Source of the DNA: Phycisphaerales bacterium | GTDB taxonomy: Bacteria > Planctomycetota > Phycisphaerae > Phycisphaerales > UBA1924 | DNA length: 62,740 nt | Reading direction: 5' to 3' | Assembly: GCA_020846975.1 (NCBI GenBank) | Contig: JADLCX010000075.1 | Location: 1 to 62,740 of the forward strand | Notes under the pieces: generated by a model | What the model was told of the DNA's origin: nothing | Databases searched by the model: none | What the model saw: only the letters and a program-made list of their open reading frames with translations | Translations under genes and position numbers: made by a program | Part shown: in pieces, positions 34,783 through 42,583 of the stretch | Layout: each line of letters opens with the position of its first letter | Position numbering within the stretch: position 1 is the stretch's first letter

Positions 34783-35730
34783 TCACCAGTTCGTGTCACG
34801 CTCGTAGCCCGCCTCGATCAGCCACCTACCCGAGACTTCCTTGATCCATCGACGGAAGTTGTCGGTGGCGTACCGCTCCCAATCGCCTCGACGGCCGGAG
34901 CGGAAGTGCGAGGTCGGGTCTTCGCGGTCAAAGCCCGCGGAGGTCCGGTTGTCAACCGAAGGGGGTTCGGCATCGCCCGGATTCAGGCCGAGAAACTCGA
35001 AGATGCGCTTGTACTCTCCGGTGATGTCTGCGAGCATGTCCTCGTAAACAAGATCGAGGTACTTGAGGTCGAGTGTTCCGGCCGCGGCGCGGCGGCGAAC
35101 CGCGGCGGCCGTGCCGATGAACTCGTTCCAGCCCCTCGCGACGAACTTCACCCAGGCTTCGTCCGTGAACAGATCGTGAGGGTGCTTCTTGAAGTGCTCA
35201 GGGTCTCGCTTCATGGCTTCGGCCTGCGGCCCGAGCCGGGAGGCCCAGGGCTCGCCGATCGGCAGACCGAGGCTGAGCTGGTGGAAGGTCCAGCTCGTGA
35301 GCACATCTCGCAGGTCGCGCTGGATGTTCAGGTGGTGCGTGCCGGGGATGTAGGGCCAGAGTTGTCGCGAGGTCGATTCCGCCACCCATGACTTGGTCGG
35401 TTCGAGTGTCGCGAGTTGGAGCATGCAGTTCCGCACCATGTCGGCGAACGACTCGTCGAGCACGCGCTGGATCCCCTCATCGCGCGAGGAGTAGAGCCAG
35501 GACAATCGCTTGGCCTCGACCACCGATCCGCAGATCAGACCGAAAGGCCCCTCGCCGTGGACGGAGATGTCCGGGTGGCCGCGCAGGATGTTGCACAGCC
35601 AGTTGGTGCCCGAGCGCATGTGGCCGCAGATGAACAGAAACTTGTATGGCCGACCATCGGACGTGTACGTGCGCAGTTGATCGACCAGCCGCCCGACCGA
35701 AGCGTTCGACGGTGGGGGACCGACGCTCAA
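34783..35730 (-). CDS. Sulfotransferase-family protein coupled to pdhB
   Basis: The family transfers sulfate from PAPS to an acceptor. The 315-residue product has the 5'-phosphosulfate loop CGHMRSGTNWLCNIL at 35-49 and the 3'-phosphate region QRDLRDVLTSWTFHQLS (R-D-x-R-D-x-x-x-S-x-x). Later segments YLDLVYEDMLADITGEYKRIFEFLGL and a C-terminal FRSGRRGDWERY are also typical (ykxLkyEDL; KGxxGDWrnh). The start is TTG at 35730 sharing the tetranucleotide TTGA with the stop of pdhB, so translation is coupled. It sits between E1beta and E2, an unusual place for such a gene. No signal peptide or membrane segment is present; the acceptor is unknown. Confidence 0.85.
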   Translation of the reverse strand: MSVGPPPSNASVGRLVDQLRTYTSDGRPYKFLFICGHMRSGTNWLCNILRGHPDISVHGEGPFGLICGSVVEAKRLSWLYSSRDEGIQRVLDESFADMVRNCMLQLATLEPTKSWVAESTSRQLWPYIPGTHHLNIQRDLRDVLTSWTFHQLSLGLPIGEPWASRLGPQAEAMKRDPEHFKKHPHDLFTDEAWVKFVARGWNEFIGTAAAVRRRAAAGTLDLKYLDLVYEDMLADITGEYKRIFEFLGLNPGDAEPPSVDNRTSAGFDREDPTSHFRSGRRGDWERYATDNFRRWIKEVSGRWLIEAGYERDTNW

Positions 35731-36788
35731 GCCGTCGCTCCCGCCAGCGTCGTCTTCACCGCGGCCATGATCTTGCCCTTGTGAGGCAGGTACTCGGCCT
35801 CGAGATTCTTGGCGTAGGGTGTCGGCACATCGTCGGTGTTGACGCGGAGGGGCTGATGGTCGAGATAGTCAAACGCCTTCTCGCAGACCTGCGTGATGAC
35901 CTCGCTGGCGACGCTGGCGAAAGGCCAGCACTGGTCCACGACGACGATGCGGTTGGTGCGTTTGAGGCTCTCGATGATGGAATCGATGTCGAGCGGGCGG
36001 ATCGTGCGCATGTCGAGCACATCGCAGACGATGCCGTCCTTGGCAAGTTCGTCGGCGGCCTCGATGCAGAAGTTGACAGGGCGGCCGAAGCTGACGAGCG
36101 TGCAATCGCTGTCGCGCTCGCCCGACCATGTGCCGCGCCGGAGCGCGGCCAGGCCGAACGGGATCGTGTATTCGCCCTCGGGAACCGGTCCTTTGTCGGA
36201 GAGCATGCGCTCGGACTCGAGGTTGAAGACCGGGTCGTCGTCACGGATCGCGGTCGTGAGCAGGCCCTTGGCATCAGCAGGGCAGCTCGGGATGGCGATC
36301 TTCAGGCCGGGGATGTTGGAGTAGATCGCCTCGGTCGTCCACGAGTGCGTGCTGCCGAGCTGGCCGCCCGCGCCGTTGTTGCCGCGGAAGGTGACCGGGC
36401 AGCCCCACTGGCCGCCGGACATGTACAGCATCTTGGGGACGTTGTTGAGGAGCTGATCCGCGGCGACCAGCGAGAACGACCAAGACATGAACTCGATGAT
36501 TGGTCGCAGGCCGTACATCGCGGCGCCGACGGCAAGCCCGGCGAACCCGTTCTCGCTGATAGGAGAATCGATGATCCGCTTGGGTCCGAACTCGTCGAGC
36601 ATGCCCTGGCTGACCTTGTACGCGCCGTTGTACTGGGCGACCTCTTCGCCCATCAGGAAGATGCGCTGGTCACGCCGCATTTCCTGAGACATGGCTTCGC
36701 GCAGGGCCTCGCGGAACGCGATCTCGCGGGTGCCTTCGGGGAGGTGGTGGGCGGTGGTGGGGTTGGGGGGGTCGAGTGTCGCGGTCAT
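35727..36788 (-). CDS. pdhB: Pyruvate dehydrogenase E1 component, beta subunit
   Basis: With E1alpha it decarboxylates pyruvate using thiamine diphosphate. The 353-residue product shows FREALREAMSQEMRRDQRIFLMGEEVAQYNGAYKVSQGM with the Glu that activates the cofactor (GEEV), DSPISENGFAGLAVGAA, EFMSWSFSLVAADQLLNN, VTFRGNNGAGGQLGSTHSW, and the C-terminal transketolase domain with VVVDQCWPFASVASEV. The N-terminal 20 residues are variable. It is preceded by the 48-residue membrane microprotein gene by 33 bases and followed by the overlapping sulfotransferase gene. Confidence 0.95.
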   Translation of the reverse strand: MTATLDPPNPTTAHHLPEGTREIAFREALREAMSQEMRRDQRIFLMGEEVAQYNGAYKVSQGMLDEFGPKRIIDSPISENGFAGLAVGAAMYGLRPIIEFMSWSFSLVAADQLLNNVPKMLYMSGGQWGCPVTFRGNNGAGGQLGSTHSWTTEAIYSNIPGLKIAIPSCPADAKGLLTTAIRDDDPVFNLESERMLSDKGPVPEGEYTIPFGLAALRRGTWSGERDSDCTLVSFGRPVNFCIEAADELAKDGIVCDVLDMRTIRPLDIDSIIESLKRTNRIVVVDQCWPFASVASEVITQVCEKAFDYLDHQPLRVNTDDVPTPYAKNLEAEYLPHKGKIMAAVKTTLAGATA

Positions 36789-36821
36789 GGAACTCTCGGG
36801 CGAAGCGTTTCAGTATGGTCC

Positions 36822-36968
36822 TTACGGGCCCATCGGAGCAGTTGTCGAATCAAAGCGGGTCTTGGGAGGCGTGATCGCGAGCCGAATCACAAACAAGGTG
36901 GCAAACACGAAGAGCAGGATCAGCGTCAGAACGAACAGGTCTCGCGTGAGATTTTCGCCGTCGTTCAC
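36822..36968 (-). CDS. 48-residue single-span membrane microprotein inside the pdh operon
   Basis: A minus frame from GTG (36966-36968) to TAA (36822-36824) encodes MNDGENLTRDLFVLTLILLF followed by VFATLFVIRLAITPPKTRFD and STTAPMGP. Residues 11-32 are a textbook membrane helix, preceded by an acidic/polar N-terminus and followed by a Pro-Lys-Arg patch. It fills the space between pdhA (stop 15 bases upstream) and pdhB (start 33 bases downstream) with no other explanation for this gap. No strong ribosome binding site is visible, but close spacing allows coupling to pdhA. Function is unknown; a membrane tether or local regulator for the complex is only a guess. Confidence 0.6.
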   Translation of the reverse strand: MNDGENLTRDLFVLTLILLFVFATLFVIRLAITPPKTRFDSTTAPMGP

Positions 36969-36983
36969 GCGGCATCCCGTTCG

Positions 36984-38138
36984 CTACAGCAGCGGGTTCT
37001 TGGCCCCGGCCGCGTACTCCCGCGTCGGGCTCAGGTTCTTCTGGATGTTGGCATACACATCCGTGTAGAGCTCATCGAGGCCCGGCGCCGGCGATTCTTC
37101 GGCGAACTTCATGGCCTCGGCCACAATGCCCTTGACATCCTTCTGCATCGCGATGAACGCATCCTCAGAGAGGCTCTTCTTGTCGTTCAGCAGGAACGCC
37201 GCAAGGTAGTCGATCGAATCGCGGCTCTTGACGTTCTCGACTTCTTCCTTGGTCCGGTACTTCTGCGGGTCGCTCATCGAGTGGCCCTGGTACCGGTACG
37301 TGTGCAGGTCCACGAAGCCCGGCCGCTGGCGCTCGCGGCATTCATCCACGAACGGTCGGAACTTGTCGTAGAGCCTCAGGATGTCCAGTCCTTCATCCTC
37401 GTTGATCTTCAAGCTGTCGATGCCGTAGGCCGCGCCCTTGGCGAGCAGGTTGTGGGCCATCGTTGTGCCGCGCTCGATCGCGGTGCCCATCGAGTACCGG
37501 TTGTTCTCGACGATGTAGATGACCGGGAGGTCCCACAGGCCCGCGAGGTTCATGGACTCGTGCAGCACGCCCTGGTTGAGGGCGCCATCGCCGAGGTAGC
37601 ACAGGCAGACCTTCTTTTTTGCAGGCCCGCCGCCGTTCTCGTCCAACTGCTTGCCGAGCACTTCCCACTCGTAGCGGGACGCGAACGCCAGCCCCGCGCC
37701 GAGCGCGGTCTGGGCGCCGACGATCCCGTGCCCGCCGAAGAGCCAGTGCGGCTTGTCGAACATGTGCATCGACCCGCCCTTGCCCTTGGCGCAGCCGGTG
37801 ATCTTGCCGAACATCTCGGCCATGCACGCGCCGGGATTCATCCCGCGGGCCAACGCGTGGCCGTGGTCTCGGTAGGCGGTGATGACGGGATCGTCGGGGT
37901 TCACGGCCGCGATCGTGCCCACCGCGCACGCCTCCTGGCCGATGTACAGGTGGCAGAATCCGCCGATCTTGGCCTGCTGGTAGGCCTGCGCGCAGCGGAC
38001 CTCGAACTCGCGAATCAGCAGCATGTCGCGCAGCCAGCCGTGCAGGGTCTCGGCGGGCAGTTGGTTGGTCAGGCGGCCGGCGACCGAGCGGCCTGTGGGT
38101 GGGGGAGCGGTGGGCTTGGCGACGGTCTGGGTGGCCAT
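36984..38138 (-). CDS. pdhA: Pyruvate dehydrogenase E1 component, alpha subunit
   Basis: The thiamine-diphosphate-binding half of E1. From ATG 38138 it has 384 residues; a GTG at 38177 would add 13. Key segments are LLIREFEVRCAQAYQQAKIGGFCHLYIGQEACAVG, TAYRDHGHALARG, GCAKGKGGSMHMFD, FGGHGIVGAQTALGAGLAFA, the cofactor/metal motif YLGDGALNQGVLHESMNLAGLWDLPVIYIVENNRYSMGT (G-D-G-x25-N-N), and the phosphorylatable-loop equivalent TYRYQGHSMSDPQKYR. The closest kin are eukaryote-like alpha/beta E1 enzymes, not the single-chain AceE. It is the first gene of the operon; a terminator of the preceding gene lies 109 bases before it. Confidence 0.95.
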   Translation of the reverse strand: MATQTVAKPTAPPPTGRSVAGRLTNQLPAETLHGWLRDMLLIREFEVRCAQAYQQAKIGGFCHLYIGQEACAVGTIAAVNPDDPVITAYRDHGHALARGMNPGACMAEMFGKITGCAKGKGGSMHMFDKPHWLFGGHGIVGAQTALGAGLAFASRYEWEVLGKQLDENGGGPAKKKVCLCYLGDGALNQGVLHESMNLAGLWDLPVIYIVENNRYSMGTAIERGTTMAHNLLAKGAAYGIDSLKINEDEGLDILRLYDKFRPFVDECRERQRPGFVDLHTYRYQGHSMSDPQKYRTKEEVENVKSRDSIDYLAAFLLNDKKSLSEDAFIAMQKDVKGIVAEAMKFAEESPAPGLDELYTDVYANIQKNLSPTREYAAGAKNPLL

Positions 38139-38246
38139 CGTGTGGGAATCCGAAGGACTGGGTTCAGGGGCACTCACGGCCTCAATACGAGCGATCTGAG
38201 GTTGACAAGTGTAGGTTCGCCGATTCGACCCGACCAGATTGCTGAC

Positions 38247-38277
38247 GAAATGAAAACGCCCACACGGATGTGGGCGT
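38247..38277 (-). terminator. Rho-independent terminator after the S41 protease gene
   Basis: Read on the minus strand, a perfect 9-bp stem (ACGCCCACA with TGTGGGCGT, 4-base loop) is followed by TTTCATTTC. It closes the protease gene and separates it from pdhA. Confidence 0.75.
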
Positions 38278-38311
38278 CTGAGGTCGCTGGTTGTGGCGGT
38301 TTCGCAGGCGT

Positions 38312-40600
38312 TCAGTGGGGGAGGCGAGCCTGTTCCTGGGCACCCTCGGCCTGGGCCTGGAGCAGGACCAGCGCGGTCTGCAACTGAAGGTCCATGCCGT
38401 CTGAGATCAACTTGCCCGGATCGGGGCGCGGCGTGTTCGACTCGACCACCTTGCCGTCCTTGTCGATCGGCAGCACATCGGCATCCTGACGGAGCTTGAG
38501 CGCATCGGACTCCTGCTCCGGAAGCATGACCATCTTCAGGTTGGGATCGACGCCCCAGACGCTCGCGCCCGGCTTTCGATGGATGATGCGGCCGTCGGGC
38601 AGCTTGTAGTACTGCGTCGTCAGCTTCATCTTGCTGTCCTTGGAGAGATTCCAGACGTTCTGGACACTTCCCTTTCCGAACGAACGCTGGCCGATGAGCA
38701 GGGCGTTGACCTCACCCTTGTCGCTGTAGTACCGGATCGCGCCCGAGACGATCTCGCTCGCGGAGGCGGAGCCTTCGTTGATGAGCACGATCAGCGGGGC
38801 CTTGCCGAGCATGCTGCGGCCGGGCTCGGCCGACTTGGTCTCGCCGGTCAGCGTGCCCTCGGTCGAGACGATGGTTCCGTGGTCGATGAACGTGTTGGCA
38901 ACCGACACCGCCTCGGTCAGAAGCCCGCCCGGGTTGTAGCGAAGGTCGAGAATGAGGCCGCCGAGCTGGCCCGGCTCTCCGCCCGCGGCTCGGGCCTCGA
39001 TCCGCATCTGCTCGATCGCCGCGTGAAGTTCCTTGGTGGACTCGTCGGTGAACTGGGTCAGGCGGATGTAGCCGATCCGGTTGTTGTGATCGATGAGCCA
39101 ATCCCACTGGTCTTCCTTGGCCCCCTCTCGGCGCCAGCCCTTGACGGTGGCGGTCTTGATCAGCGCTCGCTGGAGGTCAAACTCGACATCCTCGCTGATC
39201 TCCTTGCCGTTCGCGTCCTTCTTGTCCGTGCTGCGCTCGACCGTGAGGTTGACCTTGGTCCCCTCGGGCCCGGTGATGAGGTCAACGGCCTGATTGAGCG
39301 AGATGCCGACGGCGGACTTGCCGTCGATCTTCTTGATGAGGTCGCCGCTACGGACGCCCGCGATCTGCGCGGGCGTGCCTTCGAGCGGCGTCACCACCTT
39401 GATCATCTGTGTCTCGTCATCCATCTGGATCTGCACGCCGACGCCGCGGAAGCGGCCCTCGGTCATGCGGTTGAAGCGGGCCAGTTCGTCGGGCCAGATG
39501 ATGGCGGAGAAATCGTCGAGCTTGCCCATCGCGCCGTTCCCGAACTCGTGGAGCATGGCGTTGTCCGGGAAGCCGACCGTGCTGCGATTGGTGGCCAGCA
39601 GGTCGTCGATGCAGTCCAGCAGCGACTGGTTGGTGATCAGCGTCTCGGGGTCGGTCAGCCGGTTGGTCCAGTGGTTCAGGAACGCGAGCATCGCGTCCTT
39701 GGCGACCTGATTCTTCAGGGTGGGGAAGGGCTTTTCGAGGTCGGTCGTCGTGACCATCGTTCGGATCGAGTCGAGCCCGCCGAGCATCATCTTGCGCATC
39801 TCGACTTTCTCGATATGCTGCCGGCTCGCCGACGCGATGGCGCGGAAAACCGAGCCTTTGTCCACATCCTTCAGTTTCTGGTTGAAATCCTCGCCGAGAC
39901 CGTTGTAGGGCGGCAACTCGCTCTTCTTGGCGGCGATGCGCTCGTCGTTGCGCAGTTTCCAGAACTGCTCGGGGGCGTAGAGCCGGATCATGCTCAGCCT
40001 CAGTCCCAGCCGCTTGACGTCGGCCTTGTAGGTCTCCTCCTCTTCGAGGAGGACGTTGAGGCGGAAAAACAACTCGTTGGCCGTGAACCAGTCGCCGCGG
40101 GCCTCGGCCTCGCGGGCGGCCGTCTCGGCGCGGCGGATCAGGTCCGTGATCCGCGGTTCGTGCATGAACGCGGCGCGGTCGGTCGAGAGCAGGTAGCGCT
40201 CCACGGCCTTCTTGATCGCCTCGCTCAGGGCCTCCGAGCCGGGCTCGGCGAGCTTTTCGTTCAGCGCCTTGTCAACCTCGGCGAGTTTCTCGGCGCGGGT
40301 GGTCTCTCGCTTGGCGACGGCCTTGTCGAGGGATGTGAACGCTTCGCGCAGCGAGGGCGTTGCTGCCGGGCTGGACTCCGCGGCCTTGATCGCCTGCATG
40401 AACTTCGCCGGATCGCCCTGTTTGGCGTCGAACCACAACTGGTCGGCCAGGCTCCGTTCCGAAGTAGCGGGGACGGTCTTGGTTTCCGGCGCCTGAGCCG
40501 CCGGCGGCGCATCCTGGGCCACCGCGGGAAGGCCGCAGGCCGTGACGAGCACGCCGGCGATCGTCATTCCCAGAAATCGACGAGCGAAAGGTCGGTTCAT
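38312..40600 (-). CDS. Exported S41 (C-terminal processing) protease with PDZ domain
   Basis: Periplasmic serine protease of the CtpA/Prc family that trims or degrades envelope proteins. From ATG 40600 it has 762 residues: signal peptide 1-29 (MTIAGVLVTACGLPAVAQ), a long helical N-terminal half (45-390) with Ala/Glu-rich coils, a PDZ domain opened by FRGVGVQIQM and containing IKVVTPLEGTPAQIAGVRSGDLIKKIDG, then the catalytic core with LRYNPGGLL, NEGSASASEIVSGAI (Ser611) and IGQRSFGKGSVQ (Lys643). At more than 750 residues with a helical front half it resembles Prc/tail-specific protease more than CtpA. The frame upstream of 40600 is open but lacks coding character. Confidence 0.93.
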   Translation of the reverse strand: MNRPFARRFLGMTIAGVLVTACGLPAVAQDAPPAAQAPETKTVPATSERSLADQLWFDAKQGDPAKFMQAIKAAESSPAATPSLREAFTSLDKAVAKRETTRAEKLAEVDKALNEKLAEPGSEALSEAIKKAVERYLLSTDRAAFMHEPRITDLIRRAETAAREAEARGDWFTANELFFRLNVLLEEEETYKADVKRLGLRLSMIRLYAPEQFWKLRNDERIAAKKSELPPYNGLGEDFNQKLKDVDKGSVFRAIASASRQHIEKVEMRKMMLGGLDSIRTMVTTTDLEKPFPTLKNQVAKDAMLAFLNHWTNRLTDPETLITNQSLLDCIDDLLATNRSTVGFPDNAMLHEFGNGAMGKLDDFSAIIWPDELARFNRMTEGRFRGVGVQIQMDDETQMIKVVTPLEGTPAQIAGVRSGDLIKKIDGKSAVGISLNQAVDLITGPEGTKVNLTVERSTDKKDANGKEISEDVEFDLQRALIKTATVKGWRREGAKEDQWDWLIDHNNRIGYIRLTQFTDESTKELHAAIEQMRIEARAAGGEPGQLGGLILDLRYNPGGLLTEAVSVANTFIDHGTIVSTEGTLTGETKSAEPGRSMLGKAPLIVLINEGSASASEIVSGAIRYYSDKGEVNALLIGQRSFGKGSVQNVWNLSKDSKMKLTTQYYKLPDGRIIHRKPGASVWGVDPNLKMVMLPEQESDALKLRQDADVLPIDKDGKVVESNTPRPDPGKLISDGMDLQLQTALVLLQAQAEGAQEQARLPH

Positions 40601-40868
40601 GCGAACTCCGTGGGGGCGTTCAGATTCGGTCGGGTACTTGCTCACGCAGCGGTTCTCCCGACCGGGGAATCCCCATTGGTCACTAGGACGTGCAAGGACA
40701 GTACGTCCGTCGGCGATCCGACGTTCCCGCGGTCCGCCCTTCGATCGGCGAGCTCGGGTGTGGGGGGCATCGGACAATCAGGGCTGTCTCGCCAGTCCGA
40801 TCCACGGACCGGTCGCCAACGGGATAGTGCGGGTGGAAAGGCCTTCCCCCTTGACCCGGTGCGAGGAG

Positions 40869-42236
40869 TTACCTGCCAATCGGCGGCGGGTTGCGTTCGG
40901 ATTCGGTCTGCGGAAACGGGGCGGAGGGTGACACCGGGGCGGGTCGCCCTTCGGCGGCGTGGGCCGCGGCCCGGATCAGCGACCAGGCGATTGCTGCCGT
41001 AACCAACAGGGCGACGAGGATCAGCATCGCGATCTCAAACCGATCTCGGGTGATGCGCCCGGCAAGCCCCCCAGCGAGCCAGTGCTGCTGCTGAAAAAGG
41101 ATGGAGAGCAGCCCGCAGACCGGGCCCGCGCCGTACCCAAGCCCGATCAGGGCCTCGTGTTTTCCGCCGGCATCGACCTGGGCGTTGCCCACCGACAATG
41201 CGTAGTAGATCGCCGCGGAGTAGATCGTGCCCATGCCGATCCCGAAGAGCGAGAGCCCGACCGACAGCATGACGATGCCGGGCATTCGACCGATGTGCGT
41301 GCTGAGCGACGGCGCAAGCACCGTCACGGTGAATCCAGCGATGAGCGCCGCTGCGCCCGCGCAGGCGGTCGTCCAGCGTCCGTGCCAACCGTGCCAACTT
41401 TGGAAGATTGCGAATGTGAGTACGCGTGCGGCGAGCCAGACCGACGCGAGCGGTGTCTGCCAGTGGTCGGCCAACCGAAGGTCCGCGCAAGCGAGCGGAA
41501 GGAACGGCGTGATGGCGCTGAAGACCATGTAACTGGTCACGAGCTGCATCCGGAACACACCGAGCAACCGTGGATAGACGGCGGGAACCGGACCATGCGC
41601 CTCGTCAACGTGCGCGGCCGGGTTCGGAGCCAGCAGGGGGAGCATGACCACGCAGCCGAGGTGAAGCAGGCCCACCGCCAGCACAAGTTCGAGCGAGGAG
41701 TCCCTCTTCAACGGACCCATGACCCAGAACGCAAAGACCAGCGCGCTGGACCATGTGACGTTGAAAACGCCCGCCGCGCGCCGAAGTTCGCGCCCGCGAC
41801 GGCCCCCGGACATGTAGCTCTCGACGATCGGCCAGAGGGCGCCGGTGAGCGCGCTGTAGCCGCCGATGAGCAGCCATAGGGCCCATGCACCGCCCGTTCC
41901 GCCGGCGATCCTGCGTGCCGCGAACGGCAGGATGCAGAGGATTCCAAGCCCGACCATGATCGCGGCCAGCGCGTGGCGGTGCGACAGTCCCAGTGTGCTT
42001 TCGAGTCGGGAGATGATGGGGCCGGCGGTCAGTGCGGCCACGATGTACAGGACACCCTGCAGCAGACCGAGGCCATAGTTCTGGGCGGCACTGAAGCCGT
42101 ACGCCGAGTCGGCCAGGAACGAGAATCCGGTTGTGACCACGCCCCCGCCGAGGCTGTTGGCGAACGTGAAGAGCAGGACAGCCCACAGGGGTGAAATGCC
42201 GGCGCCGGATGGAGAAGGGGAGGGAGTGGACGACAT
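40869..42236 (-). CDS. MFS-type transporter (function unknown)
   Basis: From ATG 42236 the product has 455 residues and about twelve hydrophobic segments, with the first at PLWAVLLFTFANSLGGGVVTTG. Between helices 2 and 3 a conserved-loop-like LESTLGLSHRHAL replaces the usual GxxxDRxGRR signature, and the central loop near 215-230 holds PNPAAHVDEAHG. The overall pattern is Major Facilitator. The C-terminal tail is Pro-rich. Substrate is not predictable. It lies between the S41 gene and tRNA-Arg on the minus strand, each with its own spacing, so it is probably transcribed alone. Confidence 0.8.
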   Translation of the reverse strand: MSSTPSPSPSGAGISPLWAVLLFTFANSLGGGVVTTGFSFLADSAYGFSAAQNYGLGLLQGVLYIVAALTAGPIISRLESTLGLSHRHALAAIMVGLGILCILPFAARRIAGGTGGAWALWLLIGGYSALTGALWPIVESYMSGGRRGRELRRAAGVFNVTWSSALVFAFWVMGPLKRDSSLELVLAVGLLHLGCVVMLPLLAPNPAAHVDEAHGPVPAVYPRLLGVFRMQLVTSYMVFSAITPFLPLACADLRLADHWQTPLASVWLAARVLTFAIFQSWHGWHGRWTTACAGAAALIAGFTVTVLAPSLSTHIGRMPGIVMLSVGLSLFGIGMGTIYSAAIYYALSVGNAQVDAGGKHEALIGLGYGAGPVCGLLSILFQQQHWLAGGLAGRITRDRFEIAMLILVALLVTAAIAWSLIRAAAHAAEGRPAPVSPSAPFPQTESERNPPPIGR

Positions 42237-42316
42237 GGCGATGGGCCAGCCCGGGCGGCGCGGTTTGCCTGCGAGGGGCGGCGATCGTAGCATCGCGGGT
42301 TACGAAGACGGAATGT

Positions 42317-42390
42317 GTGCCCATAGCTCAATTGGATAGAGCGCTGCCCTCCGAAGGCAGAGGTTTCAGGTTCGACTCCTGATGGGCATG
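42317..42390 (+). tRNA. trnR: tRNA-Arg (CCG anticodon)
   Basis: Acceptor GTGCCCA pairs with TGGGCAT (one G-U), D-arm GCTC...GAGC, anticodon stem CTGCC/GGCAG around CTCCGAA (anticodon CCG), T-arm TCAGG-TTCGACT-CCTGA. Discriminator base is G. The CCA end is not encoded. CGG is a heavily used codon in a genome of this GC content. Confidence 0.96.
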
Positions 42391-42583
42391 TTTGGGGATG
42401 GCGGCGGGGGGTGCTGCACGTTGTCGGCCGGTTCAGCTCGAGCGTGGCAGTTTGCGACGGTTGTAACGGCGAGCCCGGCGTTCTCGGGCGTACGCGGCGT
42501 GACTGCCCCATGTCGCCGTGCCGCGCTGGGTGTATCCCGAAGTCCGATTCGCCGATGAGCCTCCGTTCAGCAGGAGGTCGTCT

